Of a DNA stretch of 36,591 nt, positions 10,361 to 19,526 are shown piece after piece. The stretch's first letter is position 1. Every line of letters begins with the position of its first letter. The notes below the pieces were generated by a model. The model was not told where the DNA came from and made no database searches. It saw only the letters and a program-made list of their open reading frames with translations. The stretch is from Muribaculaceae bacterium (GTDB lineage Bacteria > Bacteroidota > Bacteroidia > Bacteroidales > Muribaculaceae), in NCBI GenBank assembly GCA_022509225.1, contig JAFLTM010000011.1, forward strand, positions 1 to 36,591. The letters are read 5' to 3'. Position numbers and translations under genes: made by a program.

Positions 10361-11359
10361 TCACATGATACGTATCGACCGTCGTGAATAGATATGTTTC
10401 TTATCAAAACCCAGCTTTATACGGTAGCCCAACACCAATTCATGGCTACCTTTTGAACCCTGTGAGAAATGTCCTGCCGGGATATCATATGCATATCCGA
10501 TAAAGATATTTTTGAAAGAAATGCCGAGCATGGCACTCACAGCATCGTTCAGCCTATAGGCCAATCCGAAATTCAACCATTTAGAATAGGTCGATTCTAA
10601 CTTGATTTCTGAGCAAAATCTCTTAAAATCGGATGCTATAAACAAAGCCGGTTGCAATGTAAATAACGTTTGAGGGATTGCAATATTGCCATCTGCACTA
10701 AAATATAATGTTGCCGGCAGTTTATTTAGAAAATTATAATTTAATGTGGAGGCACCATCTCCCTCTCTCATTTTAATGCTGGGAGAATTAAGATGCATCA
10801 CTGCAATTCCTATATTAAATGAATTTGTCTTATATGATATTCCGACTCCTATATCTAAGGCATTTCCCTTTGTCTTGAAAGAAGTTAGGTCATCGTTAAC
10901 TTCCATTGGTTGATAACTATCGCCTTCTTCCGGAGCAATTGTTTCCGGTTCACCTGTAAATCGTGACTGAATCCAGCCTATATCCACACCAAATGCAAAT
11001 GTTCCCTTTTTTAATTTTATCTGATAATTACCAAGAGCATCAACAACAAAATTGGAATAGCCACCGCAATTCAATTTAGAAACAGCAACACCGGCTCCAA
11101 TATATTTTGAACTTATCTCAATCGGTAGATCAATCACCCCTATAAAATTCCGGGCATAATCTTCAATACCGACATCTTGAAATCTTCCTCCCAGGTTTAT
11201 CCTAAGATATTCAGAATTTCCGGCCATCGAGGGATTATATAAACTTGAAAGATGATCTACCTGGGTGAATGAAAGTTGGGAGAAAGTATCAGCCTGAGAA
11301 TGTGTCTGAACCGACAGCAGACACAGCAACATAAAGATAATTTTCCCTACAAACTTCAT
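10361..11359 (-). CDS. porP: PorP/SprF-family type IX secretion outer membrane protein
   Basis: Signal peptide, then 'SFTQVDHLSSLYNPSMAG' (PorP/SprF NPxxAG motif) and beta-barrel repeats. Immediately upstream of gldK. Confidence 0.88.
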   Translation of the reverse strand: MKFVGKIIFMLLCLLSVQTHSQADTFSQLSFTQVDHLSSLYNPSMAGNSEYLRINLGGRFQDVGIEDYARNFIGVIDLPIEISSKYIGAGVAVSKLNCGGYSNFVVDALGNYQIKLKKGTFAFGVDIGWIQSRFTGEPETIAPEEGDSYQPMEVNDDLTSFKTKGNALDIGVGISYKTNSFNIGIAVMHLNSPSIKMREGDGASTLNYNFLNKLPATLYFSADGNIAIPQTLFTLQPALFIASDFKRFCSEIKLESTYSKWLNFGLAYRLNDAVSAMLGISFKNIFIGYAYDIPAGHFSQGSKGSHELVLGYRIKLGFDKKHIYSRRSIRIM

Positions 11360-11363
11360 TCTG

Positions 11364-12113
11364 CTATTCGAAATAGAAAGTAAGCATCACCATATTGGAT
11401 TTTACCCTGCTTAATGATTTAGTGATTTTATACGTATGCATATCTTCTTCAAGTTCAGGTCTGTCATGGCGCAAAATGTCAGTGAGTCCGAAACAAAATT
11501 TCAATTCAGGAATCAGTTTGAAGAATGGAAGATAGAAGTCTGTACCGAAGCCAACACACAAATACGTGTCGCATGTGTTGAACACCAGATAATCAAGCCT
11601 CTTTTTTGTCACATCGAAAGTTTCCATAATTCCGGCAGTTATATATGGCCTTACGTTGTGTAGCCGTTCGCCGGAAAACTTTAAGTCAAGGGGAGTGACA
11701 ATATAGGCTGACTTCACATCCTGACGCATTATCATCCCTGTTTCGTATTCTCGCATCACAACTCCCTTTCCTCCAAAATAGAGGCCGGGTGAAAATCTTA
11801 GGTTAACATATTTATGAAGCTTAAGGTCGACAAGAAAATTAATGCAGAAACCCGGTGAAAAGCTTGGCACTTCCATCGACCATTTTTCTCCATCAGGTGT
11901 GATAAAGCCATTATGAGTGAATTTCAAATCCTGGAAATGCATGCCGACTGAAAATCCAAGATGCCATTTTTTTAAATCCGCATATTGCCTGTTTTGCAAT
12001 TTTTCTATAGGTTTGCCATCGGATATGGCGAAGGTGGCCGACGTAATTAGAAATACAATCAACCTTTGAAAAAAAATTTTGGCTATCTTTGATTGTGAAA
12101 TGAAAAGTCTCAT
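11364..12113 (-). CDS. porT: PorT-family outer membrane beta-barrel protein
   Basis: 'KKWHLGFSVGMHFQDLKFTHNG...SFSPGFCINFLVDLKLHKYVNLRFSPGLYFGGKGVVMRE' resembles PorT. Directly upstream of porP. Confidence 0.8.
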   Translation of the reverse strand: MRLFISQSKIAKIFFQRLIVFLITSATFAISDGKPIEKLQNRQYADLKKWHLGFSVGMHFQDLKFTHNGFITPDGEKWSMEVPSFSPGFCINFLVDLKLHKYVNLRFSPGLYFGGKGVVMREYETGMIMRQDVKSAYIVTPLDLKFSGERLHNVRPYITAGIMETFDVTKKRLDYLVFNTCDTYLCVGFGTDFYLPFFKLIPELKFCFGLTDILRHDRPELEEDMHTYKITKSLSRVKSNMVMLTFYFE

Positions 12114-12176
12114 TTAAAATATAACGACACGGTTCTTTTCATATTGCCATCTTTTTGCCTTAACAATAGATGATTC

Positions 12177-13496
12177 ATGATGAATTGGGAAAGATTGATT
12201 AGTGACAGACGACTAGGGCTCGAAGAACTTCACGACAACAACAACCAGATAAGAAGTGACTTCCAGCGTGATTATGACCGTCTGATCTTTTCTTCACCCT
12301 TCAGACGACTTCAAAACAAGACTCAGGTGTTCCCCTTGCCGGGGAGTGTCTTTGTGCATAATCGTCTGACACATAGTTTGGAAGTATCAACTGTGGGGCG
12401 CTCATTGTCAAAAGAGGTAATCAGGCGGCTTGAACATATTAATAAACAAGAGTTTGACCTGTTGAAACATATTCCTGACATTGTAGCAACCGCTTGTCTG
12501 TGTCACGATCTTGGGAATCCCCCTTTCGGCCATTCCGGAGAAAAAACGATATCAACATGGTTCAGCGAAGGGCCGGGGGTCGATCTTAAAAACCATCTCA
12601 GTATCCAACAATGGATGGATTTTGTGAATTTTGAAGGAAACGCCAACTCTTTCAGATTGCTGACAAATCAATTTGTGGGAAGGAGAAAAGGTGGGTTCGC
12701 CATGACATACAGCACCCTCGGAGCACTTATTAAATATCCGTGGTCGTCGGAACACGCGGGCTACAAAGGAAAATTCGGTTACTTTCAAAGTGAAGAATCA
12801 ACATATAGAAAAGTGGCTGAATGGCTTGACATCCCGGAACTTTCAAATGGTGTCTTCGCTCGCCATCCTCTTGTCTATCTCATGGAAGCGGCAGACGATA
12901 TCTGTTACCAGATTATGGATATTGAAGATGCGCACAGACTCGGAATTTTAACAACTAAAGAATCAACCCTGTTCCTATTGAATTTTTTTGACGCCGACCG
13001 AAAGGGAAAATTGGAACGGGGCATGAACTATCTGACTGATCCTAATGAAAAAATCGGGTATCTGAGATCGGCTGTGATTGGTGAGACTGTTGAAAGTTGT
13101 GCCGATACATTTGTCTACAATCTTGACAAGATCATGTCAGGTGAGCATGTCGGGTCTCTCGTCGATATAATGGCTGATAAGCTTGCGAATGCCTACCGGG
13201 ATTGCTCCGCAATGGCATACGAACGTATCTATTGTGCCCCTGATGTTGTGGATGTTGATCTGGCGGGACACCGGATTCTTACTTATCTCTTAGATAAATT
13301 GATGGATGCGGTTTTAAATCCCGAAAAAAATTACAGTAAGCTCCTGCTCAGCAAAATGCCTAAGCAATACGATATTAATTCCCCGACGCTATATGGACGC
13401 ATTCAAGCGGTGCTTGACCACATTTCCGGAATGACCGACGTTTATGCGCTCGACCTTTTCAGGAAACTTAACGGTCATTCATTGCCTGCAGTTTAG
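12177..13496 (+). CDS. dgt: Deoxyguanosinetriphosphate triphosphohydrolase / dNTPase
   Basis: HD-domain dGTPase signature 'RDYDRLIFSSPFRRLQNKTQVFPLP...NRLTHSLEVSTVGRSL...ACLCHDLGNPPFGHSGE'. Confidence 0.95.
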   Translation: MMNWERLISDRRLGLEELHDNNNQIRSDFQRDYDRLIFSSPFRRLQNKTQVFPLPGSVFVHNRLTHSLEVSTVGRSLSKEVIRRLEHINKQEFDLLKHIPDIVATACLCHDLGNPPFGHSGEKTISTWFSEGPGVDLKNHLSIQQWMDFVNFEGNANSFRLLTNQFVGRRKGGFAMTYSTLGALIKYPWSSEHAGYKGKFGYFQSEESTYRKVAEWLDIPELSNGVFARHPLVYLMEAADDICYQIMDIEDAHRLGILTTKESTLFLLNFFDADRKGKLERGMNYLTDPNEKIGYLRSAVIGETVESCADTFVYNLDKIMSGEHVGSLVDIMADKLANAYRDCSAMAYERIYCAPDVVDVDLAGHRILTYLLDKLMDAVLNPEKNYSKLLLSKMPKQYDINSPTLYGRIQAVLDHISGMTDVYALDLFRKLNGHSLPAV

Positions 13497-13509
13497 ACAA
13501 CATTTTGAA

Positions 13510-14790
13510 ATGAGAAATAGAAATAAAGCAAACATCATATTATCGATTTTTTTTGCATGCTTTGCGTTGATGTCATTTGGGATGAATTATTCGCCTTCAG
13601 ACATAATCAATCCCAATATTGCAGACCGTAGCCAATATCTTGCAGATCCCGAACATCTGGTCAGCACACAGGCGAAATCAAGGGTGAATTCAACACTTTG
13701 GAATCTCCGGCAAGCCACCGGAACAGAAGTTGTGATGGTGGTTGTGCCAAACACCGGTGACTACACTGAAGAAGACTTCGCAACTAAATTATTTGATGAA
13801 TGGAAAATCGGTAAATCTGATAAAGACAACGGTGTGTTGATTTTGATTGTGCCCGGTCAAAGAGCAGCAAGAATAGCAACCGGCTACGGGGTCGAGGGTA
13901 TAATACCTGATATTTCTGCTAAAAAAATAATCGATCGGTCAATAATACCTTATATGAGGAATAACGATCTTGACGGAGCTGCGCTTGCGGTGGCTAAGGA
14001 TATATCGGCAGTGTTAAGTGATCCTGAGGCAGCTGCCGAATTGAAAAGTTCACGAAAAGAAATATGGGAGGAAACACCTGAAAGCGACATCACAGTTGAA
14101 GACATATTTTATCTTGCAATTACTCTGGCAATTGGGGTTTTCCTTTTTGGTATGGGGAAATTCTTTTATGATTCTAACCGGTTCAGAAAGCGCGACCGAT
14201 ATGAAAGAGCCATAGGCTGGCACCGTGAGAAAAGTTCTTATCTGTTTTATGCGATAACTTCTCTAGGACTCGGTCTGATACCATATTGGCTCGCGCGTAG
14301 AAAATATAACCTTGCCAGAAACAAACCGTATGATTGCCCTGCATGCCGTGGAAAAATGCATAAATTAAGTGAGGAAGAAGATAACAATCTGTTAAGTCCT
14401 TCCCAGGATTTTGAAGAGAAACTTAACACGGTGGATTACGATGTATGGGTCTGTGACCAATGTGGCACTGTGGAAAGATATGCTTTCCCAACCCGTCAGA
14501 TGAAATATTTTAAGTGTCCTAATTGCCAAACTGTGGCAATGTGTCTGACGAGCGACAGGGTTGTTATACCGCCCACTACTAAATCAACCGGTACCGGCGA
14601 AAGGACTTATGAATGCAAGTATTGTGGTTTCAGAAAAAAAGACCGTTATTCTATCCCACCAAAAACTGATGTGGGACCTGCAATAGCTGCCGGCTCAATC
14701 CTTGGATCAGGAAGACACGGAGGTGGAGGATTCGGTGGAGGATTCGGTGGAGGAAGAACCGGCGGAGGTGGGGCAACCGGCAGGTGGTGA
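13510..14790 (+). CDS. TPM-domain (YgcG-like) membrane protein with zinc-ribbon CxxC motifs and Gly-rich C-terminus
   Basis: 'YLADPEHLVSTQAKSRVNSTLWNLRQATGTEVVMVVVP' TPM domain. Later CPAC, CDQC, CPNC and CKYC motifs and a GGGGFGGGFGGGRTGGGG tail. Start moved from 13444 to ATG 13510 so it does not overlap dgt. Confidence 0.85.
   Translation: MRNRNKANIILSIFFACFALMSFGMNYSPSDIINPNIADRSQYLADPEHLVSTQAKSRVNSTLWNLRQATGTEVVMVVVPNTGDYTEEDFATKLFDEWKIGKSDKDNGVLILIVPGQRAARIATGYGVEGIIPDISAKKIIDRSIIPYMRNNDLDGAALAVAKDISAVLSDPEAAAELKSSRKEIWEETPESDITVEDIFYLAITLAIGVFLFGMGKFFYDSNRFRKRDRYERAIGWHREKSSYLFYAITSLGLGLIPYWLARRKYNLARNKPYDCPACRGKMHKLSEEEDNNLLSPSQDFEEKLNTVDYDVWVCDQCGTVERYAFPTRQMKYFKCPNCQTVAMCLTSDRVVIPPTTKSTGTGERTYECKYCGFRKKDRYSIPPKTDVGPAIAAGSILGSGRHGGGGFGGGFGGGRTGGGGATGRW
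14722..14757 (+). repeat. 12-nt tandem repeat (ggtggaggattc, two exact copies and one partial) encoding a GGGF-type tail
   Basis: Read directly from the sequence: ggtggaggattc ggtggaggattc ggtggaggaaga. Confidence 0.85.
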
Positions 14791-14830
14791 AAGTTATGTC
14801 AGTAATTTTGATAAAAGCATTTGGTTCTTT

Positions 14831-15895
14831 CTATGGCATGCGCCGTAATCTAAGTTTTGAAGACTGGTAAGGAAACTGGAACAGAAGCGTTTCACCTTCT
14901 CCACGCTGAGCCCTGATCTCATATTTCAGTTTTTCTTTCATGGAATCAGTCCACTCCACATCATATAGACCCCGGAAGGGAGTGGGATGAAGAACGATTT
15001 TCTCATCACCGGGTGTCCAGGCATTTTGGTTGACAACTGCACCATCCAAATAGAGGAATATATAATCATCTCCATTTTTAATACATGCCATAACATACTG
15101 GCCACCCATTTTCAAAAGAGATTCCTCCAGATCTCGATCATAGATGGTCCAATATCCTTCCATCATATCGTTGCTTTGAGATAAATATTCATCAATCTTA
15201 TCTTTTATAAATGGCAACCTATTTCTTTCGTTGTCGCTGTCAGAAACCAGGGTGCACGCAATGTCATCTATCACAAGTCTGGCACCCCATCCGGCTATAT
15301 ACCCGAACCCGGTTAACAAATCTTTTCCAAGGGAAAGATTAAATATTTCCTGAATGCCTGTGTCTCCTCCTTTTATTCCTATAATTCCCTCATTAACTGT
15401 GACCTTCCAGATATTGTCTTTGTCGTATGGATTAAATCCGCTGATAAATTTCTTTGCATGAGAGCTTCCATCACTTAATTTATAAACCCGGATATCCAGA
15501 CAAGGTGTGGGTTCGGGCAGCGTTTCTTCCTCATTTCCCTGCATCATGACCACAACTGTGTCAGCAGGTGTGGTTATAAAAAATCCCCATTTAGGATTCT
15601 TAACATGGTTTTTTCTTCCGTCAGAATCATAATAGGGATATTTCTTAAGTGGATTGGCGTTTTCATTTTTTGCCCTAAAGACTATCTCTATCTTATTTAT
15701 ATCCTCTCCAAATTTCAGATAATCAAACTGTAAAGTATCGGTTAGATTCTCTATCACGAGACCTTCCTCACAACCATATCTGAATGGAGCGAATCCCCTT
15801 GTTTTGTTTAGATAAAGTGTCGTTTCATTTGCAGCTAAACAATCCGCAGCTAAACATGCAAGTAACATCAGGAATAAAAATAATCTTGTTTTCAT
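14831..15895 (-). CDS. Secreted protein of unknown function
   Basis: 354 aa with clear signal peptide (MKTRLFLFLMLLACLAADCLA). No family recognised by eye. Confidence 0.75.
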   Translation of the reverse strand: MKTRLFLFLMLLACLAADCLAANETTLYLNKTRGFAPFRYGCEEGLVIENLTDTLQFDYLKFGEDINKIEIVFRAKNENANPLKKYPYYDSDGRKNHVKNPKWGFFITTPADTVVVMMQGNEEETLPEPTPCLDIRVYKLSDGSSHAKKFISGFNPYDKDNIWKVTVNEGIIGIKGGDTGIQEIFNLSLGKDLLTGFGYIAGWGARLVIDDIACTLVSDSDNERNRLPFIKDKIDEYLSQSNDMMEGYWTIYDRDLEESLLKMGGQYVMACIKNGDDYIFLYLDGAVVNQNAWTPGDEKIVLHPTPFRGLYDVEWTDSMKEKLKYEIRAQRGEGETLLFQFPYQSSKLRLRRMP

Positions 15896-16569
15896 CCTTG
15901 CACAAGATTTGAAATCCCTGTATAAATACCCACAAAAGCAAAAAGGAGGATAACCACACCTATTATCCGGTTAATTAGCCACATGGAACGAACATTAAAA
16001 TGTGCTCTCAGTTTATTAACAGAAAATGTTACAAATTCCCACCACAGAATAGCACCTGCAAATATTGCAAGATATCCTGCGATGTAATAGTAAAAGCTTA
16101 TTTCCGGTATAGAAAAGTTAAATCTTGCGAAAAGTCCTATTATCAAGAAAAGAATCAACGGATTTGAAAACGTAAACAAGAATCCCCCGAGAATATTTTT
16201 ATGGGGCGAGACATGGCTGATTTCTTCTGACTGTGACTTTAATGTGGCGGCAGGATTTTTTTTAAAAAGATAGATGGCGAATGCAATTAGCACAACACTG
16301 CCCACAAGTTGAATCACATTCTGATTCCTTTCGAGGAATTCTTCTATGAACGAGAGTCCAAAACCGGTCAAGATGCAATATATAAGATCTGACAGCGCAG
16401 CTCCGATACCGGTGTAGAGACCTGTTTTGCGTCCCTTATAAAGAGTGCGTTGGATACATAGGATTCCCACCGGACCCATCGGTGCGGATATAAGTATGCC
16501 GATAGCAATACCTCTCCAGAGCACATAGAATAAACTGTCGAAAAAAAGCATACACCGACTATTGCACAA
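15892..16569 (-). CDS. LysE/RhtB-family exporter
   Basis: 'GIAIGILISAPMGPVGILCIQRTLYKGRKTGLYTGIGAALSDLIYCILTGFGLSFI' is the LysE-family N-terminal signature. The true start may be the internal Met at about 16551. Confidence 0.85.
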   Translation of the reverse strand: MCNSRCMLFFDSLFYVLWRGIAIGILISAPMGPVGILCIQRTLYKGRKTGLYTGIGAALSDLIYCILTGFGLSFIEEFLERNQNVIQLVGSVVLIAFAIYLFKKNPAATLKSQSEEISHVSPHKNILGGFLFTFSNPLILFLIIGLFARFNFSIPEISFYYYIAGYLAIFAGAILWWEFVTFSVNKLRAHFNVRSMWLINRIIGVVILLFAFVGIYTGISNLVQG

Positions 16570-16570
16570 T

Positions 16571-17095
16571 TTAATTTGTTATCAGGTATCCACCTGAAAC
16601 ACTTGCGACACACCTGTATGATTTGAGGGCATATTTGTATTTTCCGGTTGCAGCCATTCCTCCAATGGGGGCACCTCTCTGCATTGTCACATCATAGACA
16701 GATTCACAAACCGGACATCGGGCCATATAATTTTCATCATCTATCACCACCCTGACATTTGATTGCCTTTCAACAGGGCAGGCAAGATCATACGCCATTA
16801 GTGCCGTTGAACTACCAGAGAACGGGTCAAGCCCTTCTATCAACAGAACGCCTCCAAAGCCCGTTGCACTTGTTGAAGTGTAAGGAAAGCCTGAAGGCAG
16901 TTTGACATCAGATGATAAAATAAAATTGCGAAATGAACCGAATCCCGAAACTCCGTAGGTGTTCCACAAACCTGAATTCTCCAGCGAGATATTGACAGGC
17001 TGATTTGGAATCCTGTCGCTGTCTACTGAATCACAGCTTGTTGTCAATAAATAGCTTAAAAATAAATAAATTGATATTTTTATTCCAGGCTTCAT
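16571..17095 (-). CDS. Lipoprotein with a Rieske-like domain lacking the ligand histidines
   Basis: Lipobox-like LLTTSC. 'AYDLACPVERQSNVRVVIDDENYMARCPVCESVYDVTMQRGAPIGGMAATGKYKYALKSYRC' matches Rieske layout but reads CxV...CxxC instead of CxH...CxxH. Confidence 0.7.
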   Translation of the reverse strand: MKPGIKISIYLFLSYLLTTSCDSVDSDRIPNQPVNISLENSGLWNTYGVSGFGSFRNFILSSDVKLPSGFPYTSTSATGFGGVLLIEGLDPFSGSSTALMAYDLACPVERQSNVRVVIDDENYMARCPVCESVYDVTMQRGAPIGGMAATGKYKYALKSYRCVASVSGGYLITN

Positions 17096-17529
17096 GCGAA
17101 TGGAATGGCGCCCAGGACTTCTCCGAACTGGTTTGCCATTTTTTGTATTTGACCACCCACCATCGGTTTCAACATAACCGGGATGTCGATCTCGATGTCC
17201 ACACGAGCTTTCGATTCCGTTTCACCTTCCGGCTTCACATGCATTGCCAACGACATTGCAATGGGTATTCCCTCTCCATTTAGCTTGATTAATTCCGGTG
17301 GCCTCTTCTCTACAACTCGGAATATCAAAGACCCCATCGGGCCACCCGGAACCTCTATTGAGTCGGCTGTGATTTTGATGTTATCAAACATCTGCCGCTT
17401 GTCTGCAGGTATCTTGTCGGGCGATACTTTATCAAGCATTGTCCTTAGATTCTCAAGATTTGAAATCTTGGAAAAAACTGTTGAGGCATCCGCTTTCAAT
17501 GTAACCTCCGGTGATGAATATGTAGTCAT
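17092..17529 (-). CDS. SRPBCC (START-like) family protein
   Basis: 'MTTYSSPEVTLKADASTVFSKISNLENLRTML' followed by alternating beta strands and a C-terminal helix. Overlaps the next gene by 4 nt. Confidence 0.75.
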   Translation of the reverse strand: MTTYSSPEVTLKADASTVFSKISNLENLRTMLDKVSPDKIPADKRQMFDNIKITADSIEVPGGPMGSLIFRVVEKRPPELIKLNGEGIPIAMSLAMHVKPEGETESKARVDIEIDIPVMLKPMVGGQIQKMANQFGEVLGAIPFA

Positions 17530-17569
17530 GGTGAATCTTTTTTATGTTCCCTTTCTATGAAACATGTTT

Positions 17570-18214
17570 TCATTCATGGTTGTCGGGCATCCAACCTGCA
17601 GGATTTTCCCTCCACTCTCTTAATGTCTCCGCTTCGGCTGCACTGATATAGTTTGTTTCTTCTGCAACCTCAATCATTGTTGAGTAGTCACACAATGAAA
17701 TAAGGGTGATATTGGCTTCGTGGAATCTTTTAACAGCCATAGGAAATTTATAATTAAACAGACAAGCCATTCCAATCACTTCACATCCATAGTTCTGAAG
17801 GATTTCCACAGTTTTCAGTGAGCTCCCTCCGGTTGACACAAGGTCTTCAATCACCACAACTTTTGTGCCCGGTTTCAAATTACCCTCTATGCAGTTTTCA
17901 AGGCCATGGTCTTTTGGAGTGTCCCTGACATAAACGTATGGCAAACCCAGTGTATCTGCTACTATAGCCCCTATCGAAATAGCGGAAGTAGCCACGCCTG
18001 CTATTGCCTCAACATCTGAAAAATTCTCCAAGATAGCCCTTGAATATTCAATTTTCACAAAATTACGGATGTCAGGATACGACAAAATTCTACGGTTATC
18101 ATTATATATAGGTGAATTCCAACCGGAAGCCCATATAAACGGGTTATTAGGTTGCAGTTTTATTGCACTGATTTGCAAGAGCTTTTCTGCCAATAGCCTA
18201 TCCGTCTTCATCAT
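17570..18214 (-). CDS. pyrE: Orotate phosphoribosyltransferase
   Basis: 'PFIWASGWNSPIYNDNRRILSYPDIRN' and PRPP-binding motif 'VVVIEDLVSTGGSS'. Confidence 0.96.
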   Translation of the reverse strand: MMKTDRLLAEKLLQISAIKLQPNNPFIWASGWNSPIYNDNRRILSYPDIRNFVKIEYSRAILENFSDVEAIAGVATSAISIGAIVADTLGLPYVYVRDTPKDHGLENCIEGNLKPGTKVVVIEDLVSTGGSSLKTVEILQNYGCEVIGMACLFNYKFPMAVKRFHEANITLISLCDYSTMIEVAEETNYISAAEAETLREWRENPAGWMPDNHE

Positions 18215-18282
18215 ATTGCTTGTTTTTGGATTAAACTTGTTGACTGCATCGGTTTCCTTTTGCCGCAGTCTTCCCTGTTATG

Positions 18283-18313
18283 CAAATTTAGAATATCATT
18301 ATTAATTACACAA
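18283..18313 (-). promoter_or_regulatory. Predicted Bacteroidetes-type promoter for the pyrE operon
   Basis: Minus strand: TTG (18313-18311), 20 nt spacer, TAAATTTG (18290-18283). Fits the TTTG-N19-23-TAnnTTTG consensus and lies about 70 nt upstream of the pyrE start. Confidence 0.65.
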
Positions 18314-18360
18314 GCGAAAAATTCAAAGTCTGGCATTTTTCAATCTATATGCCTGAAAGG

Positions 18361-18391
18361 TTGCACAATTAATTCAGATATTTTAAATTTG
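18361..18391 (+). promoter_or_regulatory. Predicted Bacteroidetes-type promoter for tRNA-Leu
   Basis: TTG (18361-18363), 20 nt spacer, TAAATTTG (18384-18391), 26 nt before the tRNA 5' end. Confidence 0.65.
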
Positions 18392-18417
18392 CCACGGATT
18401 TATTCCTTACTCTTATT

Positions 18418-18504
18418 GTCCAGGTGGCGGAATTGGTAGACGCGCTACTTTGAGGGGGTAGTGACCGTTTGGTCGTGTGAGTTCGAGTCTCATCCTGGAC
18501 ACCA
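18418..18504 (+). tRNA. tRNA-Leu (anticodon GAG), genomically encoded CCA
   Basis: Acceptor stem GTCCAGG/CCTGGAC, D-arm GGCGGAATTGGTAGACGC, anticodon loop TTGAGGG, long class II variable arm, T-arm GTTCGAGTC, 3' ACCA. Confidence 0.93.
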
Positions 18505-18510
18505 GAATCA

Positions 18511-18557
18511 AAAGGGATGTGTGAATATGCATGTTTTGTCACATATCCTTTTTTTTA
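18511..18557 (+). terminator. Rho-independent-like terminator downstream of tRNA-Leu
   Basis: AAAGGGATGTGTGA (18511-18524) pairs with TCACATATCCTTT (18539-18551) with one bulged G and one G-T wobble, followed by a T run. Confidence 0.7.
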
Positions 18558-18606
18558 TTTAATTTATTGATGTATTTTTGAGATTATATTTTAAAATTTC
18601 TCGAAG

Positions 18607-19512
18607 ATGAAAGGCATTGTTCTCGCAGGTGGCTCGGGTTCACGACTTTATCCGGTCACAAAAGGTGTCAGTAAACAGCTGTTGCCTATCTACGACAAAC
18701 CAATGGTTTATTATCCGATTTCCACTTTGATGATGGCCGGAATCAGAGATATCCTTGTGATTTCTACACCACAAGATCTTCCCGCCTTTAAACGCCTGCT
18801 TGGCGACGGTTCCGATTTCGGACTTAATCTCGAATATGCCGAACAACCAAAGCCCAACGGCCTGGCACAGGCCTTTGTTATAGGCAAAGATTTCATCGGT
18901 GACGATTCAGTATGTCTGGTGCTTGGAGACAATATTTTCCATGGCTCAGGCTTTTCTCATATCCTGAAAGATGCCGTGGCAAATATTGAGCAAATGAATA
19001 AAGCAACTGTTTTCGGGTATTGGGTCGACGATCCCGAAAGATATGGAGTGGCTGAATTCGACTCTAATGGTAATTGTATTTCAATTGAAGAGAAACCTCA
19101 GCATCCTAAAAGCAATTATGCTGTGGTGGGTCTCTATTTCTATCCGAATGAAGTTGTGAAAATAGCCTCAACCATAGAACCATCGGCACGTGGGGAATAC
19201 GAAATCACGACAGTGAATCAGGAATTCCTGAAAAAAGGCAGGCTTATGGTGACCACTCTCCCCAGAGGTTTTGCATGGCTTGACACGGGAACTCATGATT
19301 CGCTTGCAGAAGCTTCAATCTATGTAGAAGTTCTGGAAAAAAGACAGGGGCTTAAGATCGCTTGCCTTGAAGGAATCGCCTACCGACAAGGTTGGATATC
19401 GCGTGAAAAAATAATGGAAGTGGCGAAACCTATGCTTCATAATCAATACGGTAAATATCTTATGAAAGTGGTTGAGGAAGTCGACCGCACATCTTCTCCA
19501 AATCTTGACTAA
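18607..19512 (+). CDS. rfbA: Glucose-1-phosphate thymidylyltransferase
   Basis: '[46 protein letters not shown]' RmlA signature. Confidence 0.97.
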   Translation: MKGIVLAGGSGSRLYPVTKGVSKQLLPIYDKPMVYYPISTLMMAGIRDILVISTPQDLPAFKRLLGDGSDFGLNLEYAEQPKPNGLAQAFVIGKDFIGDDSVCLVLGDNIFHGSGFSHILKDAVANIEQMNKATVFGYWVDDPERYGVAEFDSNGNCISIEEKPQHPKSNYAVVGLYFYPNEVVKIASTIEPSARGEYEITTVNQEFLKKGRLMVTTLPRGFAWLDTGTHDSLAEASIYVEVLEKRQGLKIACLEGIAYRQGWISREKIMEVAKPMLHNQYGKYLMKVVEEVDRTSSPNLD

Positions 19513-19526
19513 GACATATTTTAGCT

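Noticed and set aside
12065-12091. TTTG...TATCTTTG as a promoter for dgt
   Set aside because: Spacer is only about 15 nt and the site lies inside porT coding sequence.
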